Notes: generated by a model from the sequence alone, not told the origin. Positions 17,582-28,211 are shown, counted from the first letter of the stretch. The stretch is 64,000 nt of DNA from Chitinophagaceae bacterium (GCA_016706055.1 JADJKL010000003.1:248001-312000), one strand, 5' to 3'. Translations and numbers: made by a program.

Positions 17582-17890
17582 ATGGAATCAGTATTTCATT
17601 GGATCAGTGCAAATGAACAAATGGTTTATATTCTGATCCTCGTAATTTTTCTCGGCTTTATTATCATCAGCAGAGTGCCAACAGTTTTGCATACACCATT
17701 AATGAGTCATGCCAATGCTATTAGTGGCGTGGTAATCATGGGTGCTATTATCGTAATGGGTAGAGCAGCTTCCGACAATTATGTTGCATTGATTCTTGGC
17801 TTCCTTGCAGTATTGCTAGGAACAATTAATGTAGTTGGTGGCTTTGTAGTTACAGATAGAATGTTAGAAATGTTTAAGAAGAAAAAATAA
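17582..17890 (+). CDS. pntAB: NAD(P) transhydrogenase subunit alpha, part 2 (membrane)
   Basis: The 102-residue product is almost entirely hydrophobic, with three predicted helices around residues 14-30, 42-60 and 68-92. It carries the family phrase VPTVLHTPLMSHANAISGVV. It supplies part of the membrane domain II that couples hydride transfer to proton movement. A short basic tail (MFKKKK) faces the cytosol by the positive-inside rule. Confidence 0.92.
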   Translation: MESVFHWISANEQMVYILILVIFLGFIIISRVPTVLHTPLMSHANAISGVVIMGAIIVMGRAASDNYVALILGFLAVLLGTINVVGGFVVTDRMLEMFKKKK

Positions 17891-17894
17891 AAAT

Positions 17895-19310
17895 ATGGGA
17901 GTTTCAATACTTGCTATAATATATATCATTGCGGCAGTCACTTTTATCATGGGATTAAAGATGATGTCGAACCCTGCCAGTGCAAGAAAGGGAAATATGA
18001 TTGCAGGTGTAGGAATGGTAGCTGCTATCTTAGGTACAATTTTCCTATATAGAAACCCTGATGGAGGACTGTTGCAAAATCATATCTGGATTTTTGCAGC
18101 TATTGCAGTTGGTACTATTATAGGAGTGATGGCTGCAAAGAAAGTGAAGATGACGGCTATGCCGGAAATGGTTAGTTTGTTTAATGGCTTAGGTGGTGCC
18201 AGTGCAACATTGATTTCTGTAATAGAATTTAATCATTTAGCAGATCAGGGATTTCCGGTGGAGGCTTCTTCCGCAGGAACGATGGCAATCATTTTTGCCG
18301 GTGTCATATTAGGTAATATCACATTCTCTGGAAGTATTGTTGCCTGGGGTAAGCTAAGTGGAAAATTTAAAGACTTTGCTTTCAAAGGTCAGCATATAAT
18401 AAACTTATTATTATTAGGAGCCAGCATTGCTTTAGCTGTTTTCATCACTTCCGATTTGCAGTCAGATACAACAACAATGCTTTTCTATGTTGTTTTTATG
18501 CTGTCGTTGGTCTATGGAATATTTTTTGTGTTGCCGATTGGCGGTGCAGATATGCCGGTTGTTATTTCATTATTGAATTCATTAAGCGGATTATCTGCTG
18601 CTTGCAGCGGATTTTTATACGACAACAAAGTAGTTTTTACCGGCGGTATTTTAGTGGGTGCGGCGGGAACCATTCTTACAGTATTAATGTGTAAAGCAAT
18701 GAATCGTTCATTGGTGAATGTTTTGATTGGTTCGTTTGGTGGTGGCGGAAAATCTGCGGCTGCAGATGGCGAACAGGGACAATACAAAGAAATAAGTTTG
18801 AATGATGCTGCAGTAGTAATGAGTTATGCGAATAAAGTTTTAATCGTTCCGGGATATGGATTAGCAGTAGCACAAGCACAGCATACTTGTCATGAATTGG
18901 AGAAATTATTAGAAGTAAAAGGTGTGCAGGTAAAATATGCAATTCATCCGGTTGCAGGTCGTATGCCCGGTCATATGAATGTTTTATTAGCAGAGGCCGA
19001 TGTGAGTTATGATAAATTATTGGAGATGGAAGAGGCTAATGATGAATTTCCAACTACCGATGTTGTGCTGATATTAGGCGCAAATGATGTAGTTAATCCT
19101 GCTGCAAAAACAGATCCCGGTTCTCCGATTTATGGAATGCCCATTTTGGATGTTGAGCTTGCAAAAAATGTAATCGTCAATAAAAGAAGTATGAAACCGG
19201 GTTATGCCGGGATCGAAAACGGCCTTTTCTACAGGCCTAAAACATCAATGTTATTTGGTGATGCTAAAAAGGTATTACAAGATTTGTGCGGAGAGATAAA
19301 AAGTTTATAA
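17895..19310 (+). CDS. pntB: NAD(P) transhydrogenase subunit beta
   Basis: The 471-residue protein joins the remaining membrane helices (roughly residues 1-270) to the NADP(H)-binding domain III. Domain III is recognisable from VIVPGYGLAVAQAQH, HPVAGRMPGHMNVLLAEA, and ILGANDVVNPAAKTDPGSPI; near the end are KRSMKPGYAGIEN and the terminal MLFGDAKK. With its partners it uses the proton gradient to make NADPH. Confidence 0.95.
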   Translation: MGVSILAIIYIIAAVTFIMGLKMMSNPASARKGNMIAGVGMVAAILGTIFLYRNPDGGLLQNHIWIFAAIAVGTIIGVMAAKKVKMTAMPEMVSLFNGLGGASATLISVIEFNHLADQGFPVEASSAGTMAIIFAGVILGNITFSGSIVAWGKLSGKFKDFAFKGQHIINLLLLGASIALAVFITSDLQSDTTTMLFYVVFMLSLVYGIFFVLPIGGADMPVVISLLNSLSGLSAACSGFLYDNKVVFTGGILVGAAGTILTVLMCKAMNRSLVNVLIGSFGGGGKSAAADGEQGQYKEISLNDAAVVMSYANKVLIVPGYGLAVAQAQHTCHELEKLLEVKGVQVKYAIHPVAGRMPGHMNVLLAEADVSYDKLLEMEEANDEFPTTDVVLILGANDVVNPAAKTDPGSPIYGMPILDVELAKNVIVNKRSMKPGYAGIENGLFYRPKTSMLFGDAKKVLQDLCGEIKSL

Positions 19311-19336
19311 TTTCTACATTTTTTAAAAAGGAAATC

Positions 19337-21580
19337 ATGAGTAAAAAGTTATTCGGCTTAATAGCTGTTTCTTTAGTTTTTGTACTTGTTGGATCTGCCC
19401 AGAAAATAATGGGCTTTACCGACGCCAATGCTGCCAAACAACTGGAATGGGAAAAACAATTTGATGCGCAATTAAATCCAAAGAATCAGGATACATGGAT
19501 GCAGTTTCTGACTTCGCATCCACATCATGTGGGATCACCGCAAGGCAAATTAAATGCAGAATATATAGCCGGCCTGTTACGTTCATGGGGATATCAAACG
19601 GAAATTACTAACTATTATGTTTTATTTCCGACACCTAAATTCCGACAGCTTGAATTGCTTGGTGCTAAACCTTACAAAGCAAAATTGGAAGAATCAACAT
19701 TGTCCGCTGATAAAACATCCGGACAAAAAACAGAGCAACTACCATCTTATAATGCCTATTCGGCTGATGGAGATGTAACAGCAGAATTAGTGTTTGTTAA
19801 CAGAGGAATTCCTGCAGACTATGAGGAGTTAGAAAAGATGGGAGTAAGTGTAAAAGGTAAAATAGTAATAGCAAAATATGGCGGTTCATGGAGAGGTATA
19901 AAACCTAAAGTAGCTGCAGAGCATGGTGCGATTGGTTGTCTTATCTATTCCGATCCTGCGGATGACGGTTATGGCATTGGTGATACTTATCCCGAAGGAG
20001 GATACCGACCTAAAGATGGAGTTCAACGGGGTTCGGTAATGGATATGCCGGTTTATCCGGGAGATCCTTTGACGCCAAACATAGGCGCTACCAAAGATGC
20101 TAAACGATTAGCAATAAAAGATGCACCGACTATTATGAAAATTCCGGTGCTTCCGATTTCATGGGAAGATGCTTTGCCTTTATTACAATCCCTGAAGGGT
20201 GAAGTAGTGCCGGCAAAATGGAGAGGTGGTTTGCCATTCACTTATCATGTAGGTCCATCAGTTGATAAAGTGCATTTGAACCTGGCATTCAACTGGGACA
20301 TTAAACCGTTGTATAATGTAATTGCAAAAATGCCCGGCAGTGAATTACCCGATGAATGGGTAATAGCCGGTAACCATCATGATGGTTGGGTAAACGGTGC
20401 AGAAGATCCTATTAGCGGAATGGTGGCAGAATTAGAAGAAGCAAGAGCAATAGGCGAGTTGGTGAAGAAAGGATTTCGTCCAAGAAGAACTATTATATTT
20501 TGTGCATGGGATGGAGAAGAACCTTCTTTATTAGGTTCTACAGAATGGGCAGAGGATCATCAGGAGGAATTAAAACAAAAAGTGGTTGCTTATATTAATA
20601 CTGATGGTAATGGCCGTGGATTTGTAGGTGCTGGTGGCTCACATATTCTTGAACCTTTCTTTAATGAGATCATTGAACAGGTAATTGATCCTGAAACAGG
20701 GGTCTCTGTAAGGGAACGAAAGTATGCACAAACAGTTGTGACTGCAGATAAAGCAGGTAGGGAAAAGATAGCAGGTGATAAGAACATGAAATTAGAAGCA
20801 TTGGGTGCAGGGAGTGATTGGGGCGGTTTCTTGCAATATCTTGGAATTACTTCTATCAATATTGGGTTTGGCGGTGAAAGTCAGGGTGATCAGTATCATT
20901 CTATTTATGATTCTTATGATCATTTTACAAAATTTATGGATCCGGGCTTCCAATACGGAATCACTTTATCTAAAACTACCGGCAGAACAATGTTACGCCT
21001 GGCCAATGCAGATGTATTGCCTTTTGATTTTAATAGTTTTTATAAAACAGTGGCAGATTATGTAACTGAAATAAAAAAATTGCTTGATGACGCAAGAGCA
21101 GAAACAGAGCAGGAAAATAAAATGATTAAGGATAAGTTATATGATCTGGCAAAAGATCCAACCAAAAGTATACAGTCACCTAAACCTAAAGACGAAGTTC
21201 CTTTTATTAATTTCAGCAGCCTTGAAAATGCTCTTGTACAATTAAAGAAGAAAGCAGAAGAATTTCAACAACAATATAATAACGGGACGGGGTTGCCTGC
21301 CGAAAAACAAAAAGAGCTTAATGAAATTTTATACAAAGCAGAGCGAAGCCTGATCAATGACAAGGGTTTGCCAAGAAGACCCTGGTACAAACATCAGATA
21401 TATGCACCTGGTTATTATACAGGATATGGTGTGAAAACATTACCAGGCATTCGTGAAGCCATCGAACAGCGTAATTGGAAGGAAGCACAGGATAATATTG
21501 AAATAGTTTCAAAAACAATGGATGCATATATTGCTGAGATTGAAAAAGCAAAAGCAATTATTGAGAAAAAGGCTTTCTAA
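19337..21580 (+). CDS. Secreted M28 peptidase, glutamate carboxypeptidase II-like
   Basis: A zinc exopeptidase of about 747 residues with the PA / M28 / dimerisation-domain build of the NAALADase-transferrin receptor group. A signal peptide (MSKKLFGLIAVSLVFVLVGSAQ) precedes a PA domain (GKIVIAKYGGSWRG and the GAIGCLIYSDPADDG phrase). The zinc core contains HHDGWVNGAEDP, WDGEEPSLLGSTEWAE, NTDGNGRGF and YHSIYDSYDHF. AAGGAA 9-14 bases before the ATG at 19337 is a reasonable ribosome site and fixes the start; the reading to 19286 is rejected. It probably trims extracellular or periplasmic peptides. Confidence 0.9.
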   Translation: MSKKLFGLIAVSLVFVLVGSAQKIMGFTDANAAKQLEWEKQFDAQLNPKNQDTWMQFLTSHPHHVGSPQGKLNAEYIAGLLRSWGYQTEITNYYVLFPTPKFRQLELLGAKPYKAKLEESTLSADKTSGQKTEQLPSYNAYSADGDVTAELVFVNRGIPADYEELEKMGVSVKGKIVIAKYGGSWRGIKPKVAAEHGAIGCLIYSDPADDGYGIGDTYPEGGYRPKDGVQRGSVMDMPVYPGDPLTPNIGATKDAKRLAIKDAPTIMKIPVLPISWEDALPLLQSLKGEVVPAKWRGGLPFTYHVGPSVDKVHLNLAFNWDIKPLYNVIAKMPGSELPDEWVIAGNHHDGWVNGAEDPISGMVAELEEARAIGELVKKGFRPRRTIIFCAWDGEEPSLLGSTEWAEDHQEELKQKVVAYINTDGNGRGFVGAGGSHILEPFFNEIIEQVIDPETGVSVRERKYAQTVVTADKAGREKIAGDKNMKLEALGAGSDWGGFLQYLGITSINIGFGGESQGDQYHSIYDSYDHFTKFMDPGFQYGITLSKTTGRTMLRLANADVLPFDFNSFYKTVADYVTEIKKLLDDARAETEQENKMIKDKLYDLAKDPTKSIQSPKPKDEVPFINFSSLENALVQLKKKAEEFQQQYNNGTGLPAEKQKELNEILYKAERSLINDKGLPRRPWYKHQIYAPGYYTGYGVKTLPGIREAIEQRNWKEAQDNIEIVSKTMDAYIAEIEKAKAIIEKKAF

Positions 21581-21611
21581 ATATTTTTTATGTAGTGCTT
21601 AGATTTGTTAC

Positions 21612-22962
21612 ATGCAGTTACCAGTTCATTTATTAAATTCATTGCAAACAATCAAGGGGTTTGATAAAAATGCTTTTGAAAATATTCATTTATCTGAGCA
21701 CAAATAACATCTATACGGCTCAACCCATTGAAGAAGCATGGCAATTCAATTCCGGAAATAAAATCGGTTGGACTGATTGTGGTTATTATTTGGAATCCCG
21801 TCCTTCCTTCACTTTCGATCCTTTATTTCATGCAGGTTGTTATTATGTACAGGAAGCATCTTCTATGTTTTTGGAACAGGCATTGAAGCAAACGGTTGAT
21901 TTGTCTAAACCAATAAAAATATTGGACTTATGTGCCTCACCTGGCGGTAAGTCAACACATATTCAATCGTTGATCTCAAAAGATAGTTTGTTGGTAAGTA
22001 ATGATGTTATCCGTTCAAGAGCAAATGTTTTAAAAGACAATATCATCAAGTGGGGTTGTGAGAATGTAGTGGTAACGAATAATGACCCCAAAGACTTTGC
22101 AAAACTTGAAAACTATTTTGATGTTATCGTAGTGGATGCTCCGTGCAGCGGCAGTGGATTATTTCGCAGAGATCCTACAGCTATTGAAGAATGGAGCGAA
22201 AATAATGTACAGCTATGTTCACAACGTCAGCAACGGATATTGGCAGATGTATGGCCAACATTAAAAAAAGATGGGATACTAATTTATTCTACCTGTTCTT
22301 ATTCGAAAGAAGAAGATGAAGATATAATGGATTGGATAACGGATAATCTTTCAACTTCCAACATCCAACTTGAAATTGATGATAAATGGGGAATTACAGA
22401 AACTATTTCTATAAAAGAAAATCATGGCTATCGCTTCTGGCCGGATAAAGTAAAAGGAGAAGGGTTTTTTCTTTCTTGTTTTCAGAAAATGGAAGGAGAA
22501 AATGATGACAGTTTTAGATACAAGAAAAAACCTGAAGAAGCGAAAAAAACTGACTTGGAGATGATTGAAGAATGGGTAGAGAAAGAAGGCTTTAACTTTA
22601 TCAAATATAAAAATACCGTTTATGCATGGCCCGAAAGTTTAGTAAAGGACTTTAGCATGCTGCTGGAACAATTACATGTAATTTACTCTGGAGTTTTAAC
22701 TGGAGAATTAATGCGGAATAAAATGGTTCCCGATCATGCATTGGCGATGAGTGGAATTATGATTGACGCTGTAATCAGGACAGAAGTCGATTATGAAAAC
22801 GCAATAAAATACTTACAGCGAAAAGATTTGAACATTGAAACAAGCCACAAAGGCTGGCAACTAATCACTTACGAAAATCATCCTTTAGGCTGGATAAATA
22901 GTTTGCCCAATCGTATTAATAATTATTATCCCAAAGAATTGAGAATATTAAAGGATAAATAA
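21612..22962 (+). pseudogene. RsmB/RsmF-family rRNA cytosine-C5 methyltransferase, frameshifted
   Basis: These enzymes make m5C in rRNA. The core is clear: LDLCASPGGKSTH (SAM site), VVDAPCSGSGLFRRDP (catalytic Cys in PCSG) and YSTCSYSKEEDEDI (second Cys), then an RsmF-like C-terminal domain. The N-terminus is broken twice. From the ATG at 21612 (MQLPVHLLNSLQTIKGFDK) the frame slips near 21697, continues as AQITSIRLNPLKKHGNSIP, and slips again at the TT of 21768-21769. Each slip equals one missing base. The intact part of the reading runs from about 21770 to the stop. Both could be sequence errors. Confidence 0.85.
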
Positions 22963-23012
22963 GGGCTGAAAAAATCAGAAAATACGCATCTTTGCACTCA
23001 AATCTTATTGGT

Positions 23013-23981
23013 ATGAAACGATTCTCATTTTCATTGTTATTTATTTTATTTTCTGTTTTGATTTCAACAGCACAGAAAACAGAATTATTGGTAAAAAAAA
23101 GTGACAAAGGATTATACCTTGAACATAAAGTGCAGGCCAAAGAAAGCTATTATGCGTTGGGTCGTATGTACAATATAGACTACAAAGTAATTGCAGCTTT
23201 TAATTCTGTGGATTATAATAAAGGATTGCAAATAGATCAGAAGCTAAGAATTCCACTCACAAATGCAAACTTTAAGCAAGAAGGTAACAAAGGAACTCCT
23301 GTTTATTATAAAACAGGAAATAAAGAAAGCCTGGATAAAGTGAGTCAGAATAATAATAATGTGCTTAAGTCAAATCTTCGTTGGTGGAATGGTATTACAT
23401 CAGACGAGGCAAAGTCTGATACAAAATTGATTGTTGGTTTTATTGAAAGCCCTTCCATGAAATCTGTTACTATTGCAGGAAAGCCTATACCAGAACAATC
23501 TGTTTTTCACAAAGAAGAACAGAAGAATGCGGATGAAGTTATTCAGGAGGTTAAAAAACCAGAAGTAAAACCTGAAGAAAAGAAACCAACGGTAGTTGAA
23601 GTTGTAAAAAAGCCAGAGCCTCCGGTTGTAAAAGAAGAAGTGAAACCAACAACAATAGATCAGGGCTATTTTAAAAATCATTTTCAACAGCAAATAAAGA
23701 CTTCACCTATTACAAAAGAAGAAACAGTAACATCCGGAATATTTAAAACCACAAGCGGTTGGCAGGATGCAAAATATTATTTATTAATTGACAAAGTTTC
23801 TCCAGGAACAATTGTAAAAGTGATTAACCCGACAAACAATAAAGCTGTGTATGCAAAAGTATTGGGAGAAATGAGTGGTATTCGTCAGAATTCCGGATTG
23901 GATGTGCGAATCAGTAATGCAGCAGCATCTGCTTTAGAAATATCGGATGATGGTAAATTTATTGTGAAGGTTAATTATTAA
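23013..23981 (+). CDS. Secreted LysM protein with RlpA-like C-terminal domain
   Basis: The 322-residue product has a signal peptide (MKRFSFSLLFILFSVLISTAQ), a LysM-like peptidoglycan-binding part (HKVQAKESYYALGRMYNIDY ... LRIPL), and a long Lys/Pro/Glu/Val-rich linker (residues about 175-225). The C-terminal domain with GTIVKVINPTNNKAVYAKV and GLDVRISNAAASAL resembles the double-psi barrel of RlpA. A CATCTTTG box 18 bases upstream is a near-match promoter. It likely acts on or binds the cell wall. Its stop overlaps the convergent fmt gene by 4 bases. Confidence 0.75.
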   Translation: MKRFSFSLLFILFSVLISTAQKTELLVKKSDKGLYLEHKVQAKESYYALGRMYNIDYKVIAAFNSVDYNKGLQIDQKLRIPLTNANFKQEGNKGTPVYYKTGNKESLDKVSQNNNNVLKSNLRWWNGITSDEAKSDTKLIVGFIESPSMKSVTIAGKPIPEQSVFHKEEQKNADEVIQEVKKPEVKPEEKKPTVVEVVKKPEPPVVKEEVKPTTIDQGYFKNHFQQQIKTSPITKEETVTSGIFKTTSGWQDAKYYLLIDKVSPGTIVKVINPTNNKAVYAKVLGEMSGIRQNSGLDVRISNAAASALEISDDGKFIVKVNY

Positions 23982-24922
23982 TTAAAGCGATAGCCTCTCA
24001 GGAAATCTTCTATATTCATTTTCCTTTTCCCTTCTAATTGTATTTCCAGTAAATGGACAAATCCATTTGTTCCTGCAAACTTTAAAAATGTTTTGCCATC
24101 AGTTTCGTACTCACCAACTTTTATAGTTGGTATTATTAATTCTACTTTAGCTGTAAATACTTTTAACTTCTTGTCATTTAAAAAAGTAAAGGCAGTAGGA
24201 TAGGGACTTAGTCCTCTTATCAGGTTAAATATATTCTCTATCGGCTGATTCCAATCTATTTCACAGGTTTCTGTATGAATTTTTGGTGCATGATGCAGAT
24301 TTGTCAAATGCTTATTGCCAATTGCCAATTGAGGCATTTCTTTCAACGTTCCATCTGCTAACCCCTTTACAGTTTTGACTAAAAGTTCAGCACCAATTTC
24401 TTTCATTTTATCATGAACCTCTCCTGCATTATTATTTTCTCCAATAGAAAAACTTTCTTGCAACAAAATATCGCCGGTATCTATTTCATGTTTCAGCTTG
24501 AAAGTAGTAACACCTGTTTCTGTTTCACCATTTATCACTGCCCAGTTAATTGGGGCAGCACCCCGGTATTGTGGCAATAAACTTCCATGTAGATTAACGG
24601 TTCCCATCGGCGGCATATTCCAAACAATTTCCGGTAACATTCGGAACGCCACTACAATTTGTAAATCTGCCTGCAGTGATTTCAGTTCAGCTAAAAATTC
24701 GGGATTCTTTAATTTTTCTGGTTGAAGTACATGCAAGTTATTTTCAACCGAATATTTTTTTACAGCACTTTGCTGGAGTTGCATTCCTCTTCCGCCCGGT
24801 TTATCGGGAGCAGTTATAACACCTACAATTTTGCAACCTGCTTTTACTAATGAATTCAAAGATGCAACAGCAAATTCAGGAGTTCCCATAAAAATAATTC
24901 GCAAAGATTTGTAATCCTTCAT
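23978..24922 (-). CDS. fmt: Methionyl-tRNA formyltransferase
   Basis: It formylates initiator Met-tRNA with 10-formyltetrahydrofolate. The 314-residue product has IIFMGTPEFAVASL at the start, the catalytic NLHGSLLPQYRGAAPI (Asn and His) and the loop Asp in KHEIDTGDILLQE. The C-terminal OB-like tRNA-binding domain is present. Length is normal. Confidence 0.96.
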   Translation of the reverse strand: MKDYKSLRIIFMGTPEFAVASLNSLVKAGCKIVGVITAPDKPGGRGMQLQQSAVKKYSVENNLHVLQPEKLKNPEFLAELKSLQADLQIVVAFRMLPEIVWNMPPMGTVNLHGSLLPQYRGAAPINWAVINGETETGVTTFKLKHEIDTGDILLQESFSIGENNNAGEVHDKMKEIGAELLVKTVKGLADGTLKEMPQLAIGNKHLTNLHHAPKIHTETCEIDWNQPIENIFNLIRGLSPYPTAFTFLNDKKLKVFTAKVELIIPTIKVGEYETDGKTFLKFAGTNGFVHLLEIQLEGKRKMNIEDFLRGYRFN

Positions 24923-24948
24923 GGCTGCGAAGGTAAATAATCAAACTG

Positions 24949-25971
24949 TTATTTTGTTCCGGGCGGACTATCAATTAGCGATTCATTTAGTTTTCTCTGA
25001 CTATAACTAAATTCATGTAAGGAATTATTCTGATTGCTCTTCTTTCCATCCCGTTCAGTTGGGTTTGCAGATCGCAGCATCAGGTAATTTTTCTCCATGC
25101 CTGATAAATATTTTATTTCAAAATTGTAAGTAATCTTTTCTAATTTATGATTAGTAACGCTGAGTCGCTTACCCCATTCATTTGTTCGTTGATTGGCTGC
25201 TTTACTCCACCATTCTTTTTTACCCTGCTTTGGTGAAATGGTTAGTTGATTTCCGCTAACTGTGTATGTGCCTGTTTCGTACGCAAATAATATTTCCTTT
25301 ACAGTAGTTGACCAGTCTTTTCTCCGATATTGGTAAGTGCCATCTTCATAAAATGTATATTCTTTTCTGAAATATCCACTTGTAAGCACATTGCCATAGT
25401 ATTCTGAGTTATAAAATCCCCACAAGCCAACAACAGGTGCGTTGTTAGCATTTACTCTTTTTTCCAAAGCTGGTTTTTTGTTTTCAGTAATAGGCGGCTT
25501 TCTCAAATCAACCGATTCAAGAAAAGCCGTCATTTCTTTTTCATATATATCTGTATTGGTAAGGATGAGAATATTCGCCAGCTTGCCAAAACCGGTTGTA
25601 GTAGCAAGCAATACGATACCACTGATGCCTTCTTTTTCAAAAGACGCATACCCGGATTCGGCTGTCCATCCTTTGTCTTCTGATACAGGTTGCATCTCGG
25701 GTGCTGCATCAGTAAAAGTTTCTTTTACTAAAGATTCCCAACTGGTATTAAAGTTTTCTTTTGAGTTGCTGCCTGCGTCCAGCGTTTTGTATAAAGTAAT
25801 TACACAAAAAGTCCCTTTTGCATTATCTTCTTTTGTAAAGGCAATTGTTTTTTCCTTTTTATCAACTTTCCAGCCTTTGGGTGCAGTATAACTTACAAGG
25901 TCAAAGGTTTGTTTTTGTGCCTGCGATGTGCAGCCGCTTAGCAGAATATAAAAAAGCAATAATTTTTTCAT
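24949..25971 (-). CDS. Lipoprotein of unknown function, paralogue of the 27231-28211 product
   Basis: The 340-residue product has a type II signal with a Cys after LLLFYILLSG. The mature N-terminus reads QKQTFDLVSYTAPKGWKVD, nearly the same as the start of the protein two genes away (QKQTFEQVSYTAPKAWKKE). A C-terminal beta-rich part (EYTFYEDGTYQYRRKDW, GTYTVSGNQLTISPKQGKK) resembles lipocalin-like domains that follow a 'new value versus threshold' layout, but no named family is certain. Function unknown; likely outer-membrane or surface attached. Start MKKLLLF is preferred over an upstream in-frame Met. Confidence 0.75.
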   Translation of the reverse strand: MKKLLLFYILLSGCTSQAQKQTFDLVSYTAPKGWKVDKKEKTIAFTKEDNAKGTFCVITLYKTLDAGSNSKENFNTSWESLVKETFTDAAPEMQPVSEDKGWTAESGYASFEKEGISGIVLLATTTGFGKLANILILTNTDIYEKEMTAFLESVDLRKPPITENKKPALEKRVNANNAPVVGLWGFYNSEYYGNVLTSGYFRKEYTFYEDGTYQYRRKDWSTTVKEILFAYETGTYTVSGNQLTISPKQGKKEWWSKAANQRTNEWGKRLSVTNHKLEKITYNFEIKYLSGMEKNYLMLRSANPTERDGKKSNQNNSLHEFSYSQRKLNESLIDSPPGTK

Positions 25972-26070
25972 AGTATAAAGATGAATGTTGAAATCCAAAT
26001 CAGCTATCCCTAAAAAACTGGATTTTTTATCGTTCTTTTTTATTTAATAAGTTATTACCAATTGCAAATA

Positions 26071-27198
26071 CTAATATTTTTTAAATACCGGATTTAACGA
26101 ACTTACTATGCCATCAGAAGATAATTTTCTGATACAATTATTCCATTCGTCGGCGATAAATAAATTTCCTTTGCTATCAAATGCAATACCTTTTGGATAA
26201 GCAAATAAAGCCGTAAGTGCTTTTCCATCTTTATGACCTTCTTGTGCAAGCCCTTGAATATTTGCATGGCAAGGTTGTATTGCTCCATTACCTGCTACTG
26301 TGCTTACTTTTCCTTTAGAAATTTTAGTAATACGCTGTGCTCTTACATCAGCATAAAATATGTCGCCATTTTTATTAATGGCTAGCATTCCTGGGTCAAA
26401 CAATTCTGCTTTGGAAGTATCTCCAACAACATAGGTAGGACAGGTTGCTCTTTTGTATGGTTTGCCTGCCAATAAGCTTTTCTTTCCTGTGGTTAAATCT
26501 ATTTTTTCAACTGTCCGGGCTGTTGAGTTTGTATAAACCAAATTATTATCAGCATCCATTATAATATCTTGTACAAAATCTTCTAAAATGATGTATTTAC
26601 CTTGCCCGTTCTTTAATGTAGAGACCATCCCGTCAACACTTATTTTTCTGATAACAGTTAATTGATCAGGCTTTTTATTCTTTTTCAAATAGAAATTGTC
26701 TGTAAGGAAATTTACATTGCTGGTATCCATTCGTTGTGTTTTGGAATATGCCTCTAGAATATAAATATTGCCTTCCTTATCGTTAGCCATATGTTTAATT
26801 GAAGAAAACATCGCATCTTTTAGCGGGCCATCCTTTTGCCGGTATTTATAAAATTCTGTTAGAAACGGCGTTCGGGTTATTTCATTTTTATCATTGATGG
26901 TATATTTTGTAATTGTATTACCCGAACTAACATATAAATTATCTTCTGCATCAATTACCATATTTACCTCTGCGCTGGTGTAAGGTGTTTTTCGGTCATT
27001 CCCTTTTACGTTTTTTAAATCAATGTATTTGCCATCGGATGTAATTTTCCCAAGCCCATTTCTATGTAGAAAATATACATTGTCGTGGCTGTCAACAACC
27101 AACTGTACAGGCTCTGCTACAGGAGCATTTTTTTCTTGTGATTGACTGATAAAAAAACCAGTTAAAATTAAAGTTGATACAAATAGCAGCTTTTTCAT
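26071..27198 (-). CDS. Secreted NHL-repeat beta-propeller protein
   Basis: The 375-residue product has a signal peptide (MKKLLFVSTLILTGFFISQSQ) and several NHL-type repeats: VVDSHDNVYFLHRNGLGKI, VIDAEDNLYVSSGNTITKY, MDADNNLVYTNSTARTVEKI, AINKNGDIFYADVRAQRITKI and FDSKGNLFIADEWNNCIRKL. Five or six such blades make a propeller. It sits between two paralogous secreted proteins and probably belongs to the same secreted system. No catalytic residues can be assigned. Confidence 0.8.
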   Translation of the reverse strand: MKKLLFVSTLILTGFFISQSQEKNAPVAEPVQLVVDSHDNVYFLHRNGLGKITSDGKYIDLKNVKGNDRKTPYTSAEVNMVIDAEDNLYVSSGNTITKYTINDKNEITRTPFLTEFYKYRQKDGPLKDAMFSSIKHMANDKEGNIYILEAYSKTQRMDTSNVNFLTDNFYLKKNKKPDQLTVIRKISVDGMVSTLKNGQGKYIILEDFVQDIIMDADNNLVYTNSTARTVEKIDLTTGKKSLLAGKPYKRATCPTYVVGDTSKAELFDPGMLAINKNGDIFYADVRAQRITKISKGKVSTVAGNGAIQPCHANIQGLAQEGHKDGKALTALFAYPKGIAFDSKGNLFIADEWNNCIRKLSSDGIVSSLNPVFKKY

Positions 27199-27230
27199 CC
27201 TTATTTATTTTAATTAATTGAATAATATTT

Positions 27231-28211
27231 TTATTGTCCGGGTAATTTAATTGCAGTAAAAGTTTCAGGTGGTCCATAAGTATAGTTATTCCCATTACTG
27301 AACCTTCCATCCCTTGTTGTTTCTTTTGATGTGCTGAGAATAAGATTTCTACCTTCCATATTATATTGGTAGGTTACTTTTTCTAATGCTCTTTTCTGGC
27401 TTGATTTAAGTTGTCCCCAGTTATCACCACCATTTTTTTTACTCCAGGATTCTATTACGCTGCTTTTTGGAATGATCTGTAACTGGTTTCCAGTAATCAC
27501 ATAAGTCCCATTTTCTTTTATTAAGATGGTCTCTGCATAATCTTCGCTGTAATTTTTACCTAAAAATGTATAAGTGCCGTTTGTGTTAAAGTAATACTGT
27601 TGTTTGTTATAACTGTAGGTTCCGTATCGGTTATTTATTTGTGACACGGCATTAGATTTACCCCATGAACCAATAATATTCGAATTAGTAACAGTATTTC
27701 TTTTTATAACTGGCTCTTTATTTTCTTGTTGCTCTTTTAATTCTATGGATTGAATAAAATTTTGAATTGAATCAACATATTTTTCGTTATTGCAAGTTGC
27801 TATTATACTAAAGCATTTATCGTAACCTGTAAAAGTTGTTACCATTGCAAGGGCATCTTGATTATTGTATTTGAATGAACTGCCGCCTGCTTTTATTTTC
27901 CAACCATTCGCTTCCTGCGGTTCATTCATTTGGGGAGGTATTTTGGTTTTATATGGTTTGGCAATAAGCATATCCCATTCACTGTTGAAATCGAGTTCTA
28001 TATTCCCTTTGCTGGCAGTGCTTTTATAAATAGCTATCCGGCACCAGCTCTTATCTTTAGTATTTATAAAAGTATATCCTACTATGTCATTCCTTACTTC
28101 TTTTTTCCAGGCCTTCGGTGCAGTATAACTAACCTGTTCGAATGTTTGTTTTTGTGCAAAGCAACCAATTGCAGATAAAAAGAATACATAAAGGAGGATT
28201 ATTTTTTTCAT
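27231..28211 (-). CDS. Secreted protein of unknown function, paralogue of the 24949-25971 product
   Basis: The 326-residue product has a signal peptide (MKKIILLYVFFLSAIGCFAQ); the Cys could also serve as a lipobox. It shares with its paralogue the QKQTF..VSYTAPK.WK opening, a GSWG/GLWG turn in the middle, GTYVITGNQLQIIPKS versus GTYTVSGNQLTISPKQ, and an ERDGK/TRDGR phrase near the end. Duplication with the NHL gene in between suggests an old local duplication. Function unknown. Confidence 0.75.
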   Translation of the reverse strand: MKKIILLYVFFLSAIGCFAQKQTFEQVSYTAPKAWKKEVRNDIVGYTFINTKDKSWCRIAIYKSTASKGNIELDFNSEWDMLIAKPYKTKIPPQMNEPQEANGWKIKAGGSSFKYNNQDALAMVTTFTGYDKCFSIIATCNNEKYVDSIQNFIQSIELKEQQENKEPVIKRNTVTNSNIIGSWGKSNAVSQINNRYGTYSYNKQQYYFNTNGTYTFLGKNYSEDYAETILIKENGTYVITGNQLQIIPKSSVIESWSKKNGGDNWGQLKSSQKRALEKVTYQYNMEGRNLILSTSKETTRDGRFSNGNNYTYGPPETFTAIKLPGQ